Made by a program: the position numbers and the translations under genes. Below the pieces are notes generated by a model. It was not told where the DNA came from, ran no database searches, and saw nothing but the letters and a program-made list of their open reading frames with translations. From CAYVUM01 sp964619055 (lineage in GTDB: Bacteria > Pseudomonadota > Alphaproteobacteria > Rhodospirillales > Defluviicoccaceae), in the NCBI GenBank assembly GCA_964619055.1, contig CAZUDB010000026.1:1-46222 (forward strand): 46,222 bases of DNA. The letters run 5' to 3'. Of this stretch, positions 6,598 to 13,353 are shown piece by piece. The number at the start of each line of letters is the position of its first letter. Position 1 is the first letter of the stretch.

Positions 6598-9276
6598 CTA
6601 CAGCGGTAGCCACACGTCGACGACGCTGGGATCGTCCTCGTTGATCTTGTGTCGAAATCCAAACACCTGACAGAGTTTCAACATCGGCTTGTTCTCCCTG
6701 AGGACCTCGCCGAAGACTTCCTTGATCCCACGTTGCCGGGCGTAGTCGATGATCCGCTGCAACAACATGGTACCCAGGCCCTGGCCCGCCATATCGCTGC
6801 GGACGGTGATGGCGTATTCGGCGCGCTCTCCATCAGGATCGGCGGCGATCCGCACTCCACCGTAGATTTCGCTGACCCCCGGTGCGCCCGGTTCTGCCAG
6901 CATCAATGCCATTTCCCGGTCATAGTCAATCTGAGTCAGGCGCGCTGCGTTGGCATGGCTGAGGTGTCGCATCGGTGCGAAAAAGCGCATCCGGACGTCT
7001 TCCGGCGCCATCGTGCCAAACATGGCCTGCAGGGCCGGCTCATCCTCGGGCCGCACCGGTCGCAGCTGCGCGGGCCGCCCATCCCGCAGCGTCAGCGTTT
7101 CCTCCAGGGCCGACGGATAAGGCCGGATCGCCAGCCGATGCGATCCGGTAGTGTTGGTTAGGGCGACTTTGACGCGAGCATCGAGGGCCAGCACCCCGTA
7201 GGCATCGGCCAGGAGAGGGTTGATGTCCAGCTCCAGGATTTCCCCGAAATCGATCACCAGTTGCGAGACCCGCATCAGTGTTAGGGCGATCTCTTCCAAG
7301 GCGGCGGGCGGCTGGCCGCGGAAGCCCTGCAGCAGCTCATACACTTGCGTTCGCGACATGACGTCGCGCGCCAGGTTGATATTGAGGGGGGGAAGCGCCA
7401 CCGCCGTATCGCGGACGATTTCCACGGACGTACCGCCGTGTCCGAACAGAATCACGGGTCCGAACTGTTTGTCCTCGATAACGCCCACGATCAACTCGAA
7501 CGCTTCGGGCCGCTCCACCATCGGCTGTACCGTAAAGCCGTCGATGCGCGCCTCCGGCTTGGCGGCGCTCACGCGTTCCAGCATGGCGTTGGCTGCCTGC
7601 TCCACGGCTGCCGGCGAGCGCAGGTCCAAGGCCACGCCGCCCACGTCCGACTTGTGCGTGATATCGTTGGAGAGGATCTTGATCACGACGGGAACGGCCA
7701 ATCGGGCGGCCTTGGCCGCGACATCCTTGGGCGACGTGGCCACTTGGGTCGGCACCGCCTCGATGGAATAGGAATCCAGCACATCCTTGGCCTCCCATTC
7801 CGTCAGCCATGCCCGACCCTCCGCCAGCGCCTTGTCGATGATGGCCCGAACGCGGTCACCATCGGGCGTGAAGTCAGCGGGGACGGACGGCGGCGTCTCC
7901 ATCAGGGCTTCCTGATTGCGCCGGTAGTTGACCATGTCGATGAATGCCTGAACCGCCCGCTCCGGCGTGTAGTACGTCGGGATGCGGTTCTCCGCGAATC
8001 GACGGCGTGCGTCGGTGGCGGCATCCTCGCCGAGCCAGCTTGTAAGCACGCAGGCCCTATTCCGTCCGATCGTTTCGATCACGGCGTCGGCGGCGTCGAC
8101 GGCGGAGGTAACGGCAACCGGGCAATGCAACACGAGCACCGCGTCCACACCCTTGTCCTTCAGCAGCGCGTCCAGGGCTTTGGCGTAACGCTCCTCGCCC
8201 GCGTCACCGATAATGTCCACGGGATTGGCGCGGGACCATGTCGGCGGCAGCACCTCGTGGAGCAACTGGATCGTTTCCGGCGACAATTCGGCCAAATGCC
8301 CGCCCAAGTCGGCGAGGGCGTCACAGGCCATGACCCCCACACCGCCGCCGTTGGACAAAATCGCCAGGCGATCGCCCCGGGGCCTGTGGCCCATTCCGAG
8401 CGTCTCAACGGATCCGAACAGGCCCCCCAAATCGCGCACGCGCAGCATCCCCGCGCGCCGAAAGGCCGCGTCGTAAACGGCGTCGCTGCCGGCGAGCGCG
8501 CCGGTGTGGGACGTTGCGGCCTTGGCGCCTGCCGTCGTGCGCCCGCTCTTGACTACGATCACGGGTTTCAGCCGCGCCGCCGCCCGCGCCGCTGACATAA
8601 ACTTGCGGGCATGGGTTATGGCTTCGATGTAGAGCAGAATGCCGCGCACATTGCCGTCGCTCGCCAGGTAATCGAGCATGTCGCCGAAATCCACGTCGGC
8701 CATGTCGCCAAGCGAGACGAAGTGGGAGAAGCCGATTCCCCGGGCCGTCGCCCAGTCGAGAACGGACGTTACAATCGCGCCCGATTGGGCGACAAAGGCC
8801 AGCTGTCCGCTTTTGGGCGCGCGGTGGGCAAAGCTGGCGTTCAGGCCGCGGCCGGGCACGATGATGCCGAGGCAATTGGGTCCGACCACGCGCAGCAGGC
8901 TCGGCTTGGCGGCGTCCAGGATGTTTTGGCGGCTCGGCGAGCCGCTATCGCCGTCGCCGACTCCGAAGCCGGCCGTGATCACCACCGCGGCCTTGGTTCC
9001 ACGCTCACCCAGCGACGCGATCAGGCCTGGCACCGTGTCCGGCGGGGTCGCGATCACGGCCAGATCCGGGGCCACGGGCAGCGACACGGCGTCGGGATAG
9101 GTAAGAACCCCCTCGATGGCGCGCTGGTTCGGATTCACTGGCATGATGGGGCCGTCAAATCCGAAGTTGAACAGGTTGCGCGCCAGCACGGCGCCGACGG
9201 AGTTCGGCTGTTTGCGCGCGCCGATCAGCGCCACGGACTTGGGGTTGAACAGGTGGTCCAGATTGCGAATGCTCAT
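6598..9276 (-). CDS. Bifunctional acyl-CoA synthetase (NDP-forming)-like / GNAT acetyltransferase (Pat-type)
   Basis: 892 residues from the ATG at 9276, which has GGAGGGGG about eight bases upstream; MSIRNLDHLFNPKSVALIGA is the normal family start. Domains in order: CoA-binding Rossmann domain (about 1-135); succinyl-CoA-synthetase-like flavodoxin domains with AQSGAIV and SHTGALAGSD (the His position that is phosphorylated in ADP-forming acetyl-CoA synthetases); an ATP-grasp domain (about 490-720) with GFTVQPMV and FGHGGTSVE; and a C-terminal GNAT domain (about 730-892) with the acetyl-CoA loop QGLGTM. This is the layout of Salmonella Pat/E. coli PatZ, which acetylate lysines on acetyl-CoA synthetase and other enzymes. 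The retained His leaves synthetase activity possible. A TAGCGT/ACGCTA inverted repeat straddles the stop codon. Confidence 0.9.
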   Translation of the reverse strand: MSIRNLDHLFNPKSVALIGARKQPNSVGAVLARNLFNFGFDGPIMPVNPNQRAIEGVLTYPDAVSLPVAPDLAVIATPPDTVPGLIASLGERGTKAAVVITAGFGVGDGDSGSPSRQNILDAAKPSLLRVVGPNCLGIIVPGRGLNASFAHRAPKSGQLAFVAQSGAIVTSVLDWATARGIGFSHFVSLGDMADVDFGDMLDYLASDGNVRGILLYIEAITHARKFMSAARAAARLKPVIVVKSGRTTAGAKAATSHTGALAGSDAVYDAAFRRAGMLRVRDLGGLFGSVETLGMGHRPRGDRLAILSNGGGVGVMACDALADLGGHLAELSPETIQLLHEVLPPTWSRANPVDIIGDAGEERYAKALDALLKDKGVDAVLVLHCPVAVTSAVDAADAVIETIGRNRACVLTSWLGEDAATDARRRFAENRIPTYYTPERAVQAFIDMVNYRRNQEALMETPPSVPADFTPDGDRVRAIIDKALAEGRAWLTEWEAKDVLDSYSIEAVPTQVATSPKDVAAKAARLAVPVVIKILSNDITHKSDVGGVALDLRSPAAVEQAANAMLERVSAAKPEARIDGFTVQPMVERPEAFELIVGVIEDKQFGPVILFGHGGTSVEIVRDTAVALPPLNINLARDVMSRTQVYELLQGFRGQPPAALEEIALTLMRVSQLVIDFGEILELDINPLLADAYGVLALDARVKVALTNTTGSHRLAIRPYPSALEETLTLRDGRPAQLRPVRPEDEPALQAMFGTMAPEDVRMRFFAPMRHLSHANAARLTQIDYDREMALMLAEPGAPGVSEIYGGVRIAADPDGERAEYAITVRSDMAGQGLGTMLLQRIIDYARQRGIKEVFGEVLRENKPMLKLCQVFGFRHKINEDDPSVVDVWLPL

Positions 9277-9938
9277 CGGCCGAACCCCCTCCGCCATTGA
9301 TTTCGCACATGCAAAAATCATAGCCCAGTTTTCGGGGAATGGGGAGGAGATAGGAAGGGCCCGTGTTGTTGCGTTCAACCGCCGGCTTGATCCGATGTCC
9401 TGCGCCGACCGCCGTTTAACCGTCGGAGGACCAAAAAAAAGCGTACGGATCGGCCAAACGCTAGGAAGAACGGAAAAAAGTACGGTTCAGGCTGAAGGGT
9501 CTTCGAATCGCGCCCTTAAATCATTGTACTGCGCCGTAGTTTAGAGCGNNNNNNNNNNNNNNNNNNNNNNNNNNNNNNNNNNNNNNNNNNNNNNNNNNNN
9601 NNNNNNNNNNNNNNNNNNNNNNNNNNNNNNNNNNNNNNNNNNNNNNNNCCCATCCGATTCGCATCGATTCTCCTGCGCCGATGTGGCCGCTATGCCCGTC
9701 AGCCGGTGATCGTGCCCAAACCCGCACGGTGCCGTCTGCCCCGCTTAGGGCCGTTTATCATGCCCAATTCTCTTGTCGTGAGTCAGAAACGTCCCGATCT
9801 GTTGCCCGAGGAGCACAGAACAGCGCCCGCACTGCATTTTGGGGTTATCAGTGCTGGGTCTTTTGTTTTCATTCGCTTGCGTCGGAAACGAGGCCGTGTA
9901 GTGTTCAAGCATCATTTGACAAAAGCCGAGGCTCCCTC
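9277..9938. other. Non-coding stretch interrupted by an assembly gap
   Basis: No gene is supported in the 272 bases before or the 290 bases after the Ns. The left part is the upstream region of the acyl-CoA synthetase gene. The right part leads into the YkuD gene; a weak promoter-like pair (TTGCGT, 16 bases, TAGTGT) lies about 20-50 bases before its start. The unknown bases could hide a small gene or RNA. Confidence 0.5.
9549..9648. other. Assembly gap of 100 Ns
   Basis: Exactly 100 consecutive undetermined bases. A run of this round length is the usual placeholder for a gap of unknown size between contigs, so distances and the order across this point are scaffold inferences rather than sequence. 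Confidence 0.97.
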
Positions 9939-10475
9939 ATGCGCCGGTACGGATTTTTATTTGTGTTGATGTTGCTGCCTCTGTTTGGCGGCCCGGTGCG
10001 CGCCGAGCCGTCGTTGGCGAGCCTCGGCAAACAGGCCAGTGAATCCGTCGGGGTCAAGGCCGATCTTGTGGTCGTTTATAAGTCGAAACGCCGTCTTTAC
10101 CTGATGAAGGACGGGGAAACCCTGAAGTCCTACTATGTGGCTCTCGGCTTCAACCCCGAGGGCCATAAGGCCTGGGAAGGCGACGGTCGTACGCCGGAGG
10201 GCCGCTATGTGCTCGATTGGCGCAATCCGGACAGCCGATTCCATCGCTCGATCCACGTTTCTTATCCCAACCTGTTCGATCGGGTTAAGGCGCTTAACTT
10301 GGGCGTGCCGGCCGGTGGGATGATCATGATTCACGGCGCACCCAACAATCCCCGCTCGGGTGTCTATGGCGTGGAAGCGGACTGGACCAACGGGTGTCTC
10401 GCTGTTAACAACGAAGCGATGGATGAGATTTGGGCCTCCGTTGATGACGGAACCCCGATCGAAATCCATCCCTAA
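9939..10475 (+). CDS. YkuD-domain L,D-transpeptidase-family protein, secreted
   Basis: 178 residues. A signal peptide (RRYGFLFVLMLLPLFGG then VRA-EP) leads to the periplasm, followed by a single YkuD catalytic domain with no LysM or PG-binding module. The catalytic pair is His132 in MIMIHGAPN and Cys153 in DWTNGCLAVNN. YkuD enzymes form or cut bonds to the diaminopimelate of peptidoglycan; in enterobacteria some attach Braun lipoprotein, while the related DpaA (YafK) detaches it. The segment RTPEGRY..NPDSRFHRSIHVSYPN resembles the YafK-like subgroup as I remember it, so either activity is possible. Two Lpp-like genes follow 239 bases downstream on the same strand. Upstream open frame from 9681 is rejected because the signal peptide begins at 9939. 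Confidence 0.88.
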   Translation: MRRYGFLFVLMLLPLFGGPVRAEPSLASLGKQASESVGVKADLVVVYKSKRRLYLMKDGETLKSYYVALGFNPEGHKAWEGDGRTPEGRYVLDWRNPDSRFHRSIHVSYPNLFDRVKALNLGVPAGGMIMIHGAPNNPRSGVYGVEADWTNGCLAVNNEAMDEIWASVDDGTPIEIHP

Positions 10476-10714
10476 TGCGGATCTGCGGCGGCCTTCGGCC
10501 AGCGTGGCGTCCGGAACCCGTTGTGCCTGCGATGCTTTTGCACCACAACCGGAGGACGACGCTTGCGTCTTAGCGGACGCCCGTTTAGGATTTCAGTCAT
10601 TGTGCCGAATGTCGGCGATCCGTTTGCAGCGGCAGCTACTTGGTTGTGACCAATTGCATGGCGTTGCTGTCGGCATTCATGTTTGGGGACCGAATGCAAG
10701 GGAGCATGATAACA

Positions 10715-10945
10715 ATGTCTCACCGCCGTATGGTTGCAGTCGCAGCCGCTTTCGTTACAACGGCCGCTCTGGCGGGCTGCGCATCGCAGTCCGACGTCGA
10801 CGAACTCCGTTCCGATGTCAACGCGCTCCGCAGTGACGTCAATGCTATGCAAGGCGACATCCGGGCCTCCCGCGAAGCCGCGGAGCAGGCTGCGGCCGCT
10901 GCCGAGCGGGCTGCGGAAGCGTCCAGCCGTTCCTACCGCAAGTAG
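10715..10945 (+). CDS. Braun-type (Lpp/OprI-like) lipoprotein, copy 1
   Basis: 76 residues. A lipoprotein signal ends in the lipobox LAGC, so the mature protein is a 55-residue chain starting at the lipidated Cys (E. coli Lpp is 58). The mature chain is a coiled coil: repeats of DELRSDV / NALRSDV / NAMQGDI, then an Ala-rich alanine-zipper stretch, ending in Ser-Tyr-Arg-Lys. The last three residues, Tyr-Arg-Lys, equal those of E. coli Lpp, whose terminal Lys is joined to peptidoglycan. The start is the ATG at 10715 behind AAGGGAGC; an ATG nine bases earlier lies too close to that site. It follows a YkuD enzyme gene and precedes a second copy. A hairpin lies at 10961-10993. Confidence 0.85.
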   Translation: MSHRRMVAVAAAFVTTAALAGCASQSDVDELRSDVNALRSDVNAMQGDIRASREAAEQAAAAAERAAEASSRSYRK

Positions 10946-10960
10946 GATATACTAATGGGC

Positions 10961-10993
10961 AAGCGGCCGGCGGTGGTATCACCGCCGGCGCTT
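10961..10993 (+). terminator. Stem-loop after lipoprotein copy 1, possible weak terminator
   Basis: GCCGGCGGTG-gtat-CACCGCCGGC is a perfect 10-base-pair stem with a 4-base loop, extended by AAGC/GCTT across a one-base bulge. Only a mixed CTTCTCTTGT tract follows, so termination may be partial. It may also stabilise the 3' end of the short lipoprotein mRNA. Confidence 0.55.
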
Positions 10994-11078
10994 CTCTTGT
11001 CCACATCCGTGATCAACACGGGCTGCTCGCCGCCATCTACTTCTCTGGGGACTTATTTAATTAAGGAGCATGATAACA

Positions 11079-11312
11079 ATGTCTCACCGTCGCTTGGTTG
11101 CCGTAGCAGCCGCTTTCTTGGTCACAACGGCTGCTCTTACGGGCTGCGCATCGCAGTCTGAGGTCGATGAAATTCGTGCCGACGTCAACGCGCTCCGCAG
11201 TGACGTCAATGCCATGCAAGGCGATATTCGGGCCTCCCGCGAAGCCGCAGAGATGGCTGCCGCCGCTGCCGAGCGCGCTGCGGAAGCGTCCAGCCGCTCC
11301 TATCGCAAGTAA
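11079..11312 (+). CDS. Braun-type (Lpp/OprI-like) lipoprotein, copy 2
   Basis: 77 residues, a tandem paralogue of the gene 364 bases upstream. The lipobox is LTGC. The mature 55 residues differ from copy 1 at only four positions (Asp to Glu, Leu to Ile, Ser to Ala, Gln to Met), all mild changes in a coiled coil. The signal peptide has one extra residue (AFLVTTAALTGC). It ends in the same Tyr-Arg-Lys expected of a peptidoglycan-linked lipoprotein. The start at 11079 has AAGGAG ten bases upstream; the shared leader GAGCATGATAACAATG occurs in both copies. A good terminator follows at 11327. Coiled-coil trimers could mix both copies; this is inference. Confidence 0.85.
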   Translation: MSHRRLVAVAAAFLVTTAALTGCASQSEVDEIRADVNALRSDVNAMQGDIRASREAAEMAAAAAERAAEASSRSYRK

Positions 11313-11326
11313 AGTTTGTCGTTGAC

Positions 11327-11360
11327 CGCCGGCGGCAACGTGACCGCCGGCGTTTTGTTG
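11327..11360 (+). terminator. Rho-independent terminator after lipoprotein copy 2
   Basis: CGCCGGCGG, 8-base loop, CCGCCGGCG form a perfect 9-base-pair GC stem followed directly by TTTTGTTGTT. It lies 14 bases after the stop codon and fits intrinsic termination of a short, probably abundant mRNA. Confidence 0.82.
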
Positions 11361-11479
11361 TTGCGGAACGTTTCGCCGTTTGGCTGTTTGTGCGCTAAGC
11401 CGTTAAGTGGACCGTTGCTACATCGGCTGTGCCGCCTCTGCAACTCTATGTGCGGACGCTCGACTTCGTGCTTTTGCGA

Positions 11480-12109
11480 TCAGTCCAGCACAAATTGCTG
11501 AAAGAACACGCCGCGAGACCTAGCTGGTGCGATGACGTCGTCGACGATCTGGCGAAAGTCAGTGCGCAGGCGGTTGGCGCCATCCGAGCCCACTAGATCT
11601 GCCCGGTCATAGTCGCGCAATAGCGATTTGGCTGCGTCCAACACGAGGGGTTGGCGCTGCTGCAACAGCGATGCTTGGTCCGAGCCGATCTCCACAACAA
11701 CATCGACGCGAATGAAGTTCCGCCGGTCCTGACTGGGCCTCAGGTCCGTTACGAGGCGTGGCAACTCCAAGAACATACTGTCCGCGGGCAGCTCAACGAC
11801 TTCCTCATCGGCACTGCCGAGCGCACCGGCACCATTGAGCGAAAGACCAAAAAGCACAGCCACACTTACCGACGTAACAGCGGATACGGCGAGCAATCGA
11901 GGATGACACCGCCATAGCTCCCGCAGTCGACCAAAACCCAAACGCAGGCAACGAAAACGAGCCGGTTTGGGTGTTTCCCGCACGTCGTATGAATTTGCCG
12001 AATCCGGCGGGGCAGCGTCTGGCAACGGCTCCCCGTCCGACGGCTCTGGTGGTATGGGCGTCGGAGCGTCACCTTCCGCGGGCCGCTCATCGGGTTCAGA
12101 TTCTGACAT
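11480..12109 (-). CDS. FliL-like membrane protein
   Basis: 209 residues. A Pro/Asp/Glu-rich cytoplasmic N-terminus (1-65) leads to one membrane helix (about 70-92, LLAVSAVTSVSVAVLFGLSL) and a periplasmic domain with the FliL pattern: FLELPRLVTDLRP, NFIRVDVVVEI, a helical middle, and the end SRGVFFQQFVLD, close to the usual FliL terminus. FliL surrounds the flagellar stator and supports torque. No other flagellar gene is nearby, so this may be a free-standing FliL or a non-flagellar relative. An in-frame TGA just before the ATG at 12109 fixes the upstream limit. A perfect palindrome sits over its ribosome-binding region. Confidence 0.78.
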   Translation of the reverse strand: MSESEPDERPAEGDAPTPIPPEPSDGEPLPDAAPPDSANSYDVRETPKPARFRCLRLGFGRLRELWRCHPRLLAVSAVTSVSVAVLFGLSLNGAGALGSADEEVVELPADSMFLELPRLVTDLRPSQDRRNFIRVDVVVEIGSDQASLLQQRQPLVLDAAKSLLRDYDRADLVGSDGANRLRTDFRQIVDDVIAPARSRGVFFQQFVLD

Positions 12110-12135
12110 TGCTGGTCATCGCCTCGGCGATGACC
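12110..12135 (-). promoter_or_regulatory. Perfect hairpin covering the ribosome-binding region of the FliL-like gene
   Basis: On the minus strand GGTCATCGCC-ga-GGCGATGACC (12114-12135) is a perfect inverted repeat with 10-base arms and a 2-base spacer, ending four bases before the ATG. The only Shine-Dalgarno-like bases (GAGG) lie inside it. A 7-codon frame starts at the ATG inside the right arm (12129-12131) and overlaps the real start. It may be an RNA switch or thermosensor, or a protein-binding operator in DNA; the sequence cannot decide between these. Confidence 0.5.
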
Positions 12136-12188
12136 CTAGCGCTGCTGGTGTTAACGAGGCGCTAACCGCTGGGCCTCAGCCCGAATGA

Positions 12189-12638
12189 TCAAGGCTCCGA
12201 GGTATGGCGCAGCATTTTCAGGACGGCACAGGCATCGCGCCGCTCCGTCGCCACCATGGTCCGGGCATATTCCTCCAGCATCACATCGCGATCGCTGACC
12301 AGATCGAGCAGGCGTTCGTAGAGCACGATCGCTGCTTCTTCATGCTCCAGCGCCTCGCGCAAGATGTTACCGATGTCGTGCTTCTCGGTTTCCAGGAGTC
12401 TGCCAATGCCGAGCGACGGATGGCCGTTGAGTGCCGTTACCAACTCACCGGCCTCTTGAGCGTGGAGAAGTGACTCGTCCGCCTGCTCGCGCAACCACTT
12501 CACGATCGGGATGCGGCTGTAGCCGAACACCATGAAGGAGTAATGCGTGTAGCGAACGACGCCAGCCAGTTCGGTTTCCAGAATCTCATTCAAAACGTCA
12601 ATAACGGCATCTTTGTCGAAGGCTTCCGTTCCAGGCAC
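12189..12638 (-). CDS. Ferritin-like (bacterioferritin-family) protein
   Basis: 149 residues forming a four-helix ferritin-like fold. Helix A carries LNEILETELAGVVRYTHY, with the first carboxylate ligand. Helix B has QADESLLHAQEAGELVT, followed by the loop ALNGHPSLGIG. Helix C has ALEHEEAAIVLYERLL. Helix D reads MVATERRDACAVLKML where bacterioferritins usually have Glu-x-x-His, so the last histidine ligand appears replaced by Asp. It may store iron, or act in redox or oxidative-stress protection next to the peroxiredoxin gene bcp, which lies 134 bases upstream on the same strand. No haem-binding methionine is obvious. Confidence 0.75.
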   Translation of the reverse strand: MPGTEAFDKDAVIDVLNEILETELAGVVRYTHYSFMVFGYSRIPIVKWLREQADESLLHAQEAGELVTALNGHPSLGIGRLLETEKHDIGNILREALEHEEAAIVLYERLLDLVSDRDVMLEEYARTMVATERRDACAVLKMLRHTSEP

Positions 12639-12772
12639 GTCGTTTCCCTCCCAGCGTCTATGCGAGCGTTGATTCGCCCGGGCCGCATTATCGAAGTCCT
12701 GTTACGATGGTGTAACGGGACCTAAGGTTGAAGGCAAAGGCCAGATGGTGCGGCTGCCGTGCTGCGACGCGG

Positions 12773-13237
12773 CTACAGCTCTTTGACTGCGGACAACACA
12801 TCCGCAGCATGGCCCGGAACCTTGACCTTACGCCAGATGCGGCGCGCCACCCCGTCGCCGTCGACCAGGAACGTCGCCCGTTCGATCCCCATGTAACGCT
12901 TGCCGTACATGCTTTTTTCGACCCAAACGCCGAAGGCCTCACACACTTGACCGTCCGTATCGGACGCCAGCGTGAAATTGAGGTCGTGTTTCGCTTTGAA
13001 CTTATCGTGGCTGCCGATGCTGTCCTTCGACACACCGACGATCCGAGCGCCGGCGGCGGCAAATTCTCCGATGGCATCGCGAAAGGCTTGGGCTTCTTTG
13101 GTGCAGCCCGAGGTGTCGTCCTTGGGGTAAAAGTAAATCACGGCGGCTTGACCGCGCAGGTCGTCGGAGGAGATAGTGCCACCGCCGTCCGTGGGCATAG
13201 TAAACTCCGGAATTGGTTGATCAACACTGACGCTCAT
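12773..13237 (-). CDS. bcp: Thioredoxin-dependent peroxiredoxin, Bcp/PrxQ family
   Basis: 154 residues, the normal length. The peroxidatic cysteine is Cys45 in YPKDDTSGCTKEAQAF, matching the PrxQ pattern. The position five residues on, which is the resolving Cys50 in E. coli BCP, is Gln here. The enzyme may therefore work as a 1-Cys form or use another cysteine (DGQVCEAFG, near residue 98). It reduces hydrogen and organic peroxides in the cytoplasm. It lies 116 bases downstream of glnE on the same strand, an arrangement seen in other alphaproteobacteria. The start at 13237 is preceded by GGGAGGC. Confidence 0.92.
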   Translation of the reverse strand: MSVSVDQPIPEFTMPTDGGGTISSDDLRGQAAVIYFYPKDDTSGCTKEAQAFRDAIGEFAAAGARIVGVSKDSIGSHDKFKAKHDLNFTLASDTDGQVCEAFGVWVEKSMYGKRYMGIERATFLVDGDGVARRIWRKVKVPGHAADVLSAVKEL

Positions 13238-13353
13238 TGCAGCCTCCCGGTGTAACGAAAACCGCCGGTCTTACGGGCCTCAGCGTGGCGTGGATGTAAG
13301 CCAGCCAGCGCTGGGCCTGACCCGAAACGACGTAGCTGCTGCGGGCGCAACCA

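Noticed and set aside
7345..8595. Plus-strand open frame of 416 codons opposite the acyl-CoA synthetase/GNAT gene
   Set aside because: His/Arg/Gly-rich shadow translation with no recognisable fold; the minus-strand gene explains the region.
10961..11352. Repeated CCGCCGGC hairpins as a CRISPR or REP array
   Set aside because: Only two units exist, each directly after a duplicated gene; they are explained as transcript-end hairpins.
11971..12165. Plus-strand frame of 64 codons ending in a hydrophobic helix
   Set aside because: It is antisense to the start of the FliL-like gene and crosses its hairpin; the helix-like end comes from the palindrome and leader bases, and no ribosome-binding site is seen.
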